NCBI GenBank assembly: GCA_944372565.1
Contig: CALVZR010000160.1
Coordinates: forward strand, 1-5,213
Source: an uncultured Clostridia bacterium
GTDB lineage: Bacteria > Bacillota > Clostridia > Christensenellales > Borkfalkiaceae
Reading direction: 5' to 3'
DNA length: 5,213 nucleotides
Part shown: one piece after another, positions 1 to 4,814 of the stretch
How positions within the stretch are numbered: position 1 is the first letter of the stretch
Layout: every line of letters begins with the position of its first letter
The notes under the pieces: generated by a model
Told to the model about the DNA's origin: nothing
The model's input: the letters and a program-made list of their open reading frames with translations, nothing else
Databases searched by the model: none
Program-made: the position numbers and the translations under genes

Positions 1-496
1 CCTGCGGGTAAAAGACCATGATCTTCACGCCCGCTTTGTTTCTGAACCCTTCGAGCGCGGCTTTGCCCGTATCCCCGCTCGTGGCGGTGAGGCGCATCAC
101 GTCCTCTTTGATGCCCGCGTTGTCGCACCCCGCGCGGAGCAGATACGGAAGGAGGGTGAGCGCGATGTCCTTGAACGCCAGCGTGGGCCCGTGGAAGAGT
201 TCGAGGATAAAAAGATCCTCGTCCAGTTTCACGACGGGAGCGGCGTCCTCGTCGAAGGAGGCGTACGCCTCCCTGCACGCCTGCAGAAGGGCGGGATAGT
301 CGTATTCTTCGAGATATTGCGAGAGCACGAGCGCGGCGCGTTCCGCATAGTCCATGCCGAGCATTTCCTCCAGCCTGCCGCCGAGATCGGGGAACCGTTC
401 GGGAACGAAAAGCCCGCCGTCCTCCGCAATGCCCTTCGCGATCGCCTCGGAAGCGTTTTTCGCCTCCGCGCCGCCTCTTGTACTGAAAAAGCGCAT
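1..496 (-). CDS. thrC: Threonine synthase, N-terminal part (cut by window edge)
   Basis: Threonine synthase is a PLP enzyme that converts O-phospho-L-homoserine and water to L-threonine and phosphate, the last step of threonine synthesis in the cytoplasm. The 165 residues seen open with MRFFSTRGG and an N-terminal helical domain containing GIAEDGGLFVPE (about 22-33), typical of the long E. coli-like class of this enzyme. The PLP site follows as LELFHGPTLAFKD (98-110), with Lys109 as the expected Schiff-base lysine. Next comes the phosphate-binding stretch LTATSGDTGKAA (136-147). The start is the ATG at 494-496, with an AGGT Shine-Dalgarno at 504-507 and 7 bases of spacing. The frame is open to the edge, so about two thirds of the usual 450-500 residues lie outside. 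It follows a terminator, so it probably has its own promoter. The family assignment is very secure. Confidence 0.96.
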   Translation of the reverse strand, partial: MRFFSTRGGAEAKNASEAIAKGIAEDGGLFVPERFPDLGGRLEEMLGMDYAERAALVLSQYLEEYDYPALLQACREAYASFDEDAAPVVKLDEDLFILELFHGPTLAFKDIALTLLPYLLRAGCDNAGIKEDVMRLTATSGDTGKAALEGFRNKAGVKIMVFYPQ

Positions 497-510
497 AATT
501 TTTACCTGCC

Positions 511-543
511 TTAAAAAATAAAAGGACGGAAACCGCCCTTTTT
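511..543 (-). terminator. Rho-independent terminator after the P-loop gene
   Basis: On the minus strand AAAAGGGCGG pairs with CCGTCCTTTT across a TTT loop (520-542), with one G-U pair. It is followed by a T-rich run at 511-519 containing six consecutive T. It lies 32 bases beyond the stop codon of the P-loop gene and just upstream of the thrC ribosome-binding site. It should end transcription of the P-loop gene before thrC. On the plus strand the same pair becomes an A-C mismatch, so it works best for the minus strand. Confidence 0.72.
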
Positions 544-573
544 ATAATACTATATTTTTTTGAGAAAAAGCAA
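544..573 (-). promoter_or_regulatory. Possible thrC promoter
   Basis: Read on the minus strand, TTGCTT (568-573) and TATTAT (544-549) are separated by 18 bases. The -10 matches the consensus at 5 of 6 positions; the -35 matches only at TTG. The predicted transcription start, near 537, falls inside the left arm of the terminator hairpin at 520-542. A thrC transcript starting there would not rebuild that hairpin. The -35 lies within a few bases of the stop codon of the upstream P-loop gene. This is inference from motif matching only. Confidence 0.4.
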
Positions 574-574
574 A

Positions 575-982
575 TCAATCGACGTACTTTTTCAAAAATT
601 CCGGCAAATCCTCTTTCGCGGCGCTGCAGGTGAACACGAAACACACCGAAAAATCCTTTTCCAGCCGTTCCACCATCGCGAAGAATTCGCCCAAATCGGA
701 GAGCGCGTTGCCCGTGATGCGCGCGATGCCGTCGATAAAGATGTATTCGTTATCGGAATTCGCGGCGACGATCCCTTTGATGAAGCCGACAAATTCGTTT
801 TCGCACCTGATATTGTAGCCCTTGACGTCTATGAATCTGATCTGATATTTCAGATCGTACATATACCTGTTCGTGTCCGTAATGAATACCACGTGCCCTT
901 TTGCCGATTCGACAAGCGCGTTCGCATCCGCGATCACGACCTTGGTTTTGCCCGTTCCTTTCGGTCCGTAAACGATTTTCAT
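575..982 (-). CDS. Small P-loop NTPase of unknown function
   Basis: The 135-residue soluble protein is almost entirely a minimal P-loop domain. A first strand leads into a Walker A motif, GPKGTGKT (6-13), with Lys12 and Thr13 as the nucleotide and magnesium ligands. A second strand VVFITDTN (31-38) follows. YIFIDGI (80-86) resembles Walker B, with Asp84. A late strand, FSVCFVFTCSA (111-121), precedes the C-terminal LPEFLKKY. There is no signal peptide or membrane segment. Similar short proteins are common in Clostridia, where some are labelled PilT-like. That label is not supported here, because the PilT family is much longer. The ATG at 980-982 has a GGAGG site at 990-994 with 7 bases of spacing. 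It appears to be monocistronic, with its own promoter and terminator. That it is a real gene and a P-loop protein is well supported; its role is unknown. Confidence 0.88.
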   Translation of the reverse strand: MKIVYGPKGTGKTKVVIADANALVESAKGHVVFITDTNRYMYDLKYQIRFIDVKGYNIRCENEFVGFIKGIVAANSDNEYIFIDGIARITGNALSDLGEFFAMVERLEKDFSVCFVFTCSAAKEDLPEFLKKYVD

Positions 983-989
983 TTCTTAC

Positions 990-1040
990 CCTCCGATTTG
1001 TGGTTTTCTATATTGTAAACCATTTCCGCGCAAATTTCAA
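990..1040 (-). promoter_or_regulatory. Promoter and ribosome-binding site of the P-loop gene
   Basis: On the minus strand TTGAAA (1035-1040) and TACAAT (1012-1017) are separated by exactly 17 bases. Each hexamer is one base from the sigma-A consensus. The predicted start is near 1005, giving a leader of about 23 bases that carries GGAGG at 990-994. The promoter makes the P-loop gene independent of the oxidoreductase gene upstream. Confidence 0.78.
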
Positions 1041-1058
1041 TAGTTTTTTGAAAATTCT

Positions 1059-1080
1059 CGGTAAGATTTCGGTAAAATTT
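1059..1080. repeat. Two tandem 11-bp copies upstream of the P-loop promoter
   Basis: CGGTAAGATTT (1059-1069) is followed directly by CGGTAAAATTT (1070-1080), differing at one base. The pair sits about 19 bp upstream of the -35 element at 1035-1040. It could be a regulator site spaced by one helical turn or part of an AT-rich upstream promoter region. It could also be chance in AT-rich spacer sequence. Confidence 0.45.
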
Positions 1081-1102
1081 TCCTAAACCCTTCCCCGCGC
1101 GG

Positions 1103-1132
1103 CGGTTTCTCTATCTTATGCGGCGGAAACCG
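1103..1132. repeat. Weak inverted repeat after the oxidoreductase gene
   Basis: CGGTTTC (1103-1109) and GAAACCG (1126-1132) form a 7-bp stem around a 16-base loop, 13 bases beyond the oxidoreductase stop codon. No T-run follows on the minus strand, so it is not a standard intrinsic terminator. It may protect the 3' end or mean nothing. I see no better terminator between 1041 and 1144. Confidence 0.3.
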
Positions 1133-1144
1133 GAAAGCGTTCGC

Positions 1145-2377
1145 CTAAAATTCGAGCACGTCTTTGGGTTTGCGTTTCACCCACGCGCCGTCCGTGAAAT
1201 CGGGAATATCCACGGGCGCGCCCCCGCGGGCGACGGAGCACTCCGTGAGGGCGGAAATGCTCATCCATGCTGCGGCGTCGTACACGTCTATGGGCAGCGG
1301 GTCGCCCCGCCCGATCGTGCGGAAAAACTCGCGGAACATCAGATAATCCATGCCGCCGTGCCCGAGCTCCATTTCTTCGGGCGTGATGTTCTTCCAGATG
1401 GGGTGCAGAAATTCCTTTTCGTATTCCTTCGCGTTGTCGAGATGTTTTTTCACGAAAACGGGCGTATCGAAGGCCTCGTGGAAATCCTGCTCGCCTTCGA
1501 GGAGAACCATATTGAGTTCCTGATTGGCAAGCCCCTTCGTGCCGCGCACGGTAAATTCGCGCGAATAGTATTTGGGCAGCGTGGTATCGAGCTTCAAGGA
1601 AATGGTTTCCCCGCCCGCGCATTTGATGATCGTTTCCACGATGTCACCCTGCGCGAACTCCGCGTTCACGAGGGATTTATCGGGATTTTTATCGCTCTTT
1701 GCAAATTCTTTGAGCCCCGCACCCTTGGACGCCACGGAAACGAGCGAAAGCATCCTGTTGCCGCGGTTGATGTTCAAGATCTTCGCGATCGGCCCCAGCT
1801 CGTGCGTGGGATAGTTTTCGCAGTTGCGGCGCATATAGTTGTTCAGGCGGTAATGGCGGTTGACGTTGCCGCCCAAGATCTCGTCGCGCAGGTCGTGGCT
1901 GTACGCCCCGTGGCAGTGCACGATCTCCCCGAATTTCCCCGCGCGCGCCATCGCCGTGGCGAGCAGTTCGAAACGGTCGTAACAGCAGTTTTCCATCATC
2001 ATAATGGGCGTTTTCGTGCGCTCGTAGGTGCGCACCAGCTCCCAGCATTCTTCGATATTGTAAGCGCCGCCGACTTCCATCGCCGTGATCTTGCCCGCGC
2101 GCATGCTCTCGATGGCGATTTTGATATGCTCTTCCCAGCCCGCCGTGATGAGGACGGCGTCCAGCGAAGAATCGGCAAGAAGGTCGGTATAATCTTCGTA
2201 AACCGCCGGCCGTTTGCCGTATTGTTTTTCCACGCGTTCGGCGGCTGCCTCCCGCCTGTCCGCATAAACGTCGCACACCGCGGCGACGTACGCAAGTTCT
2301 TCGAGCGACAAAATGGTGGTGAGCAGGCCGTTGCCTCTCTGCCCCAGTCCGACGATGCCTATCCTGACTTTCTCCAT
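1145..2377 (-). CDS. Gfo/Idh/MocA-family NAD-dependent oxidoreductase, GH109-like
   Basis: The 410-residue cytoplasmic protein opens with a Rossmann fold, GIVGLGQRGNG (7-17), and has Asp36 after the second strand for the NAD ribose. The C-terminal half shows motifs I associate with the GH109 alpha-N-acetylgalactosaminidase branch and close relatives: YPTHELGP (189-196), GHGGMDY (339-345), VYDAAAW (365-371) and VDIPDF (389-394). Enzymes of that branch use tightly bound NAD to cleave glycosides by transient oxidation, but many relatives are plain sugar dehydrogenases. There is no Tat or Sec signal, unlike many secreted GH109 enzymes, so an intracellular substrate is likely. The ATG at 2375-2377 has GGAGG at 2383-2387. 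The gene is divergent from an AraC regulator, which suggests substrate-induced expression. The family is secure; hydrolase versus dehydrogenase cannot be settled here. Confidence 0.9.
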   Translation of the reverse strand: MEKVRIGIVGLGQRGNGLLTTILSLEELAYVAAVCDVYADRREAAAERVEKQYGKRPAVYEDYTDLLADSSLDAVLITAGWEEHIKIAIESMRAGKITAMEVGGAYNIEECWELVRTYERTKTPIMMMENCCYDRFELLATAMARAGKFGEIVHCHGAYSHDLRDEILGGNVNRHYRLNNYMRRNCENYPTHELGPIAKILNINRGNRMLSLVSVASKGAGLKEFAKSDKNPDKSLVNAEFAQGDIVETIIKCAGGETISLKLDTTLPKYYSREFTVRGTKGLANQELNMVLLEGEQDFHEAFDTPVFVKKHLDNAKEYEKEFLHPIWKNITPEEMELGHGGMDYLMFREFFRTIGRGDPLPIDVYDAAAWMSISALTECSVARGGAPVDIPDFTDGAWVKRKPKDVLEF

Positions 2378-2397
2378 GATTCCCTCCGTTTTTTCTT

Positions 2398-2426
2398 ATT
2401 ATATCACCCCCCTCGCCTTACGGAAA
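2398..2426 (-). promoter_or_regulatory. Oxidoreductase promoter with extended -10
   Basis: On the minus strand a perfect TATAAT (2398-2403) is preceded by TGA, an extended -10. Seventeen bases upstream the -35 position reads TTTCCG (2421-2426), a poor match. A strong -10 with a weak -35 is the usual design of an activator-dependent promoter. The -35 position coincides with the left arm of the inverted repeat at 2418-2445. The predicted start is near 2391, giving a 14-base leader carrying the GGAGG site. Confidence 0.65.
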
Positions 2427-2445
2427 TGGAATTTTTTTTCCGTAA
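2418..2445. promoter_or_regulatory. 9-bp inverted repeat, probable operator in the divergent spacer
   Basis: TTACGGAAA (2418-2426) and TTTCCGTAA (2437-2445) are perfect inverted copies separated by 10 bases, with centres 19 bp apart, close to two helical turns. The left arm covers the -35 position of the oxidoreductase promoter. The right arm ends 25 bp upstream of the araC-type gene's -35 element. A regulator bound here could affect both genes, and the divergently encoded AraC protein is the natural candidate. A hairpin is also possible, but it lies upstream of both predicted transcription starts, so a DNA-binding role is more likely. This is inference. Confidence 0.55.
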
Positions 2446-2460
2446 ACTGTATTTTTTTAT
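2444..2460. repeat. 17-bp exact direct repeat, copy 1 (copy 2 at 3011-3027)
   Basis: AAACTGTATTTTTTTAT occurs here in the divergent spacer and again, identically, at 3011-3027 inside the AraC-type coding region. There it encodes part of ETVFFYHED. The first copy overlaps the last two bases of the right arm of the inverted repeat at 2437-2445. The run of seven T lowers its information content, so chance is possible. Confidence 0.5.
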
Positions 2461-2470
2461 TATTTTTCAA

Positions 2471-2499
2471 TTTACATCGGCGCAAAGAAATGATACAAT
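2471..2499 (+). promoter_or_regulatory. Promoter of the AraC-type gene
   Basis: TTTACA (2471-2476) and TACAAT (2494-2499) are separated by exactly 17 bases, each one base from consensus, and a TG lies one base before the -10. The predicted start of transcription is about 2506, which is the A of the first ATG of the gene. That leaves no leader, so either the message is leaderless or translation starts further in. Confidence 0.65.
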
Positions 2500-2505
2500 G
2501 GCTGT

Positions 2506-3372
2506 ATGGAGAGAACGGGATTTTTGCCGAGGGCAGAATATGTGAAGATTTTCCGCGGAAGAGAAGAGGGCGAATTGTACCTCGGTTCCGCGGGATATAA
2601 CGATTTCCGCACCGTGAAACCGCAGTATTTCATGCGCACGCAGCGGCAGTTCACCGTGCATTTCGTGCTGGAAGGGCGGGGCACGCTCAACGTGGGAAAA
2701 AACAGCTTTCCCGTGGAAAAACACAGGGTTTTTCTGCTCGATAACCGCAGCGAATTTTCCTACTACCCCGCGCCGGACGATCCGTGGGAATATATCTGGT
2801 TCGATTTTTACGGCTCCCTCGCCCCCGTTTACGCAAAAGAATGCGGGTTTTCCCCCGAAAGCCCGCTCGCGGACTGCGCCTTCCCGCAAAAGCTGAAAGC
2901 CGAGCTCTTTTCGGTATTTTCGCGCGGGAGCGAACAGCGCCCCGTTTCCTACTTTGAATATTTAAGCGCGTTTTACCTGCTGATGGCTTCCGCCGCGCCC
3001 GAAAAGGACGAAACTGTATTTTTTTATCACGAAGATTACATCGAGGAGATCAAGCGGTTTATCGAACTCAAATATCTTTCGGAGGACTTTTCGGTGGAAT
3101 ATCTCGCGCGCTCCATGCACATCTCGCACTCGCACCTGTGCAAGATCTTCAAAAAGAGCGAGGGCGTTCCCGTGGCGGCGTACGTGATGGAGATGCGGCT
3201 CAGAAAGGCCGCTCAACTGCTCAAAAAAACCGATTACAGCGCGCGGGAGATCTCCTACATGTCGGGATTCCGCGAATACGAATATTTCCTGAAATCCTTC
3301 AAACGCCGTTTCGGCGCGACCACGGGCGAATACCGGAAAAAATTCCGCCCCGCCCCCGAAACGCAGGCATAA
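2506..3372 (+). CDS. AraC-family transcriptional regulator with cupin-like sensor domain
   Basis: The 288-residue regulator has an N-terminal sugar-sensing type domain (about 45-105). It includes HFVLEGRGTLNV (52-63), a loop at KHRVFLLD (72-79) and DPWEYIWFDFYG (92-103), a stretch typical of AraC proteins of carbohydrate loci. The C-terminal 100 residues form the double helix-turn-helix domain. The first HTH is around SVEYLARSMHISHSHLCKIF (196-215). The second includes SAREISYMSGF (245-255) and ends with RRFGATTGEYRKKF (267-280), the usual AraC signature. It probably binds the inverted repeat in the divergent spacer and controls the oxidoreductase gene. The start is uncertain: the ATG at 2506 has no Shine-Dalgarno and coincides with the predicted transcription start, while an in-frame GTG at 2542 has GAGGG at 2529-2533. 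Its inducer is unknown. Confidence 0.93.
   Translation: MERTGFLPRAEYVKIFRGREEGELYLGSAGYNDFRTVKPQYFMRTQRQFTVHFVLEGRGTLNVGKNSFPVEKHRVFLLDNRSEFSYYPAPDDPWEYIWFDFYGSLAPVYAKECGFSPESPLADCAFPQKLKAELFSVFSRGSEQRPVSYFEYLSAFYLLMASAAPEKDETVFFYHEDYIEEIKRFIELKYLSEDFSVEYLARSMHISHSHLCKIFKKSEGVPVAAYVMEMRLRKAAQLLKKTDYSAREISYMSGFREYEYFLKSFKRRFGATTGEYRKKFRPAPETQA
2529..2544 (+). promoter_or_regulatory. Ribosome-binding site and alternative GTG start of the AraC-type gene
   Basis: GAGGG at 2529-2533 lies 8 bases before an in-frame GTG at 2542-2544, codon 13 of the long reading. Starting here would give a 276-residue protein beginning MKIFRGREEG and a leader of about 36 bases. That is more conventional than the leaderless ATG at 2506. 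The removed 12 residues carry no recognisable domain. Confidence 0.45.
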
Positions 3373-3403
3373 AAAAAGCGCGGAAACATTCCGCGCTTTT
3401 TTT
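3371..3403. terminator. Bidirectional intrinsic terminator between convergent genes
   Basis: Seven A, GCGCGGAA, a three-base ACA loop, TTCCGCGC and seven T form a perfect 15-bp stem. The GC-rich core is at 3378-3396, with T-runs on the downstream side of both strands. It overlaps the stop codon of the AraC-type gene (TAA at 3370-3372) and ends 7 bases before the stop codon of the citrate synthase gene (3411-3413). It should stop transcription from both directions and is the only terminator in this 38-base gap. Confidence 0.93.
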
Positions 3404-3410
3404 CGCTCTC

Positions 3411-4802
3411 TTACTGCCCCCAGATGAGCAGCTGTTTGTGAAATTCCTTATCGAGGCTCATCACCATGCCGTCCAGCTCGTCGTCGCCGAGCACGCTGCA
3501 CCTGCCGTCCTCATACTGCTTGTCGATGAGTTCCTTGATCTTCGCCACGATCGGCTCGCTCTTGGCGATCTTGTGCTCTTCGGGCAGATCGTAATACTCG
3601 TTGATCCAATACGCGATGCCCGCAAGCCCGCTCGCGTTGTTGATGGAAACGTGCATCGGGCGGTTTAAGATCTTCTTCGTATCGAAAATGTTGTAGATCT
3701 CCTCGTCTTTGAGCATGCCGTCCGCGTGGATGCCCGCGCGGGTGGCGTTGAAACTCCTGCCCACGAAAGGCGTTCTCGGCGGGATGACGTAGCCGATCTC
3801 CTTCTCGAAATATTCCGCGATTTCCGTGATTGCGGTGTAGTCCATACCGTCGTCCGTGCCGCGGATGGAGGCGTATTCGATGGCCATCGCTTCGAGCGGG
3901 CAGTTGCCCGTTCTCTCCCCGATGCCGAGCAGCGAGCAGTTGACCGCGGAACAGCCGTAGAGCCAGGCGGTCGTCGCGTTGGTGACCACTTTATAAAAAT
4001 CGTTGTGCCCGTGCCATTCGAGCATTTCCGAGGGCACGCCCGAATAGTAGTTCAGCCCGTAAACGATGCCCTGTACGCTCCGCGGCAACGCGCTGCCCGG
4101 ATAGGTTACGCCGAAACCCATCGTGTCGCACGCGCGGATTTTGATGGGAATGCCGCTCTCCTTGGAGAGTTTCATAAGTTCGGAGGCGAAGGGAACGACG
4201 AAACCGTAGAAATCCGCCCGCGTGATATCCTCGAAATGGCAGCGGGGTTTCACGCCCGCGTCCAGCGCGTCCTTCACGATGCCGAGGTATTTATCGAGCG
4301 CCTGTTTGCGCGTGAGGTTCATCTTCTTGAAGATATGATAGTCCGAACAGCTCACGAGCACGCCCGTTTCCTTGATGTTCATCTGGCGGACAAGTTCGAA
4401 ATCCTTCTTGTTCGCGCGGATCCAGCTCGTGACTTCCGGAAATTCCAGCCCCAGATCCATACACGCCTGCGCGGCTTTCCTGTCCTTTTCGGAATACAGG
4501 AAAAATTCCGACTGGCGGATCAGCCCTTTCGGCCCGCCGAGTTTCGCCATCAATTTATATAAATCGACGATCTGCTTCACCGTGAGGGGCGAAGTGGACT
4601 GCTGCCCGTCGCGGAAGGTGGTATCGGTGATCCAAATGTCCGAAGGCGGGTTCATCGGCACGTTGCGGAAGTTGAAGATGACCTTCGGCACGCTGCTGTA
4701 TTCGAACATATCGCGGAAGAGCTGCGGCTCCGCCACGTCCTGCAATTCGTATTCGTACGTCTTTTCCTGCAATACGTTTTTATTCTTGTTGAATTCTATC
4801 AT
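3411..4802 (-). CDS. DRE-TIM acyltransferase, probable Re-citrate synthase
   Basis: The 463-residue enzyme belongs to the 2-isopropylmalate/homocitrate synthase family. The TIM barrel shows DTTFRDGQQ (60-68), with Asp60, Arg64 and Asp65 as expected active-site residues. The metal-binding HGH is at 264-266 and GERTGN at 295-300. RAGIHADGML (355-364) marks the usual subdomain after the barrel. It lacks the C-terminal regulatory domain of leucine-pathway LeuA, and no leu genes are near. WITDTTFRDGQQ and PEVTSWIRA match my recollection of the clostridial Re-citrate synthase type (Clostridium kluyveri), which joins acetyl-CoA and oxaloacetate. Homocitrate or isopropylmalate synthase remain possible. 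I chose the ATG at 4800-4802 because GAGG at 4809-4812 lies 6 bases upstream; an earlier ATG at 4812-4814 has no Shine-Dalgarno. It follows the aminotransferase gene directly. The superfamily is certain; the substrate is likely. Confidence 0.85.
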   Translation of the reverse strand: MIEFNKNKNVLQEKTYEYELQDVAEPQLFRDMFEYSSVPKVIFNFRNVPMNPPSDIWITDTTFRDGQQSTSPLTVKQIVDLYKLMAKLGGPKGLIRQSEFFLYSEKDRKAAQACMDLGLEFPEVTSWIRANKKDFELVRQMNIKETGVLVSCSDYHIFKKMNLTRKQALDKYLGIVKDALDAGVKPRCHFEDITRADFYGFVVPFASELMKLSKESGIPIKIRACDTMGFGVTYPGSALPRSVQGIVYGLNYYSGVPSEMLEWHGHNDFYKVVTNATTAWLYGCSAVNCSLLGIGERTGNCPLEAMAIEYASIRGTDDGMDYTAITEIAEYFEKEIGYVIPPRTPFVGRSFNATRAGIHADGMLKDEEIYNIFDTKKILNRPMHVSINNASGLAGIAYWINEYYDLPEEHKIAKSEPIVAKIKELIDKQYEDGRCSVLGDDELDGMVMSLDKEFHKQLLIWGQ

Positions 4803-4808
4803 TTTTGT

Positions 4809-4814
4809 CCTCAT
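4809..4814 (-). promoter_or_regulatory. Ribosome-binding site inside the gene junction, decides the start
   Basis: GAGG at 4809-4812 overlaps the TGA stop (4811-4813) of the aminotransferase gene and lies 6 bases before the ATG at 4800-4802. The ATG at 4812-4814 overlaps the stop as ATGA, but it would use this same GAGG as its own codons and has nothing suitable upstream. Either reading means the two genes are translationally coupled in one operon. Confidence 0.7.

Noticed and set aside
497..577. Threonine attenuator, leader peptide or T-box before thrC
   Set aside because: The spacer is under 80 bases and filled by a terminator and a possible promoter. I see no run of Thr or Ile codons, no T-box consensus and no alternative antiterminator arm.
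560..1018. A 152-codon plus-strand frame opposite the P-loop gene
   Set aside because: The minus-strand frame has Walker motifs, a near-consensus promoter and GGAGG. The plus-strand frame has none of these.
1081..1144. Intrinsic terminator for the oxidoreductase gene
   Set aside because: Several GC-rich self-complementary stretches are present, but none is followed by a T-run on the minus strand. Only a weak inverted repeat is recorded.
1118..2545. A 475-codon open frame on the plus strand, antisense to the oxidoreductase gene
   Set aside because: It runs opposite a clear family protein, has no ribosome-binding site and reads as a low-complexity mix rich in His, Arg, Val and Phe. It is the usual product of the antisense frame in GC-rich codons.
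3726..4562. A 278-codon open frame on the plus strand, antisense to the citrate synthase gene
   Set aside because: It lies wholly inside a well-supported gene, has no recognisable motif, and its composition mirrors the codons of the opposite strand.
4812..4814. ATG overlapping the aminotransferase stop as the start of the citrate synthase gene
   Set aside because: There is no Shine-Dalgarno before it, whereas the ATG at 4800-4802 has GAGG at 6 bases of spacing. The difference is only four residues.
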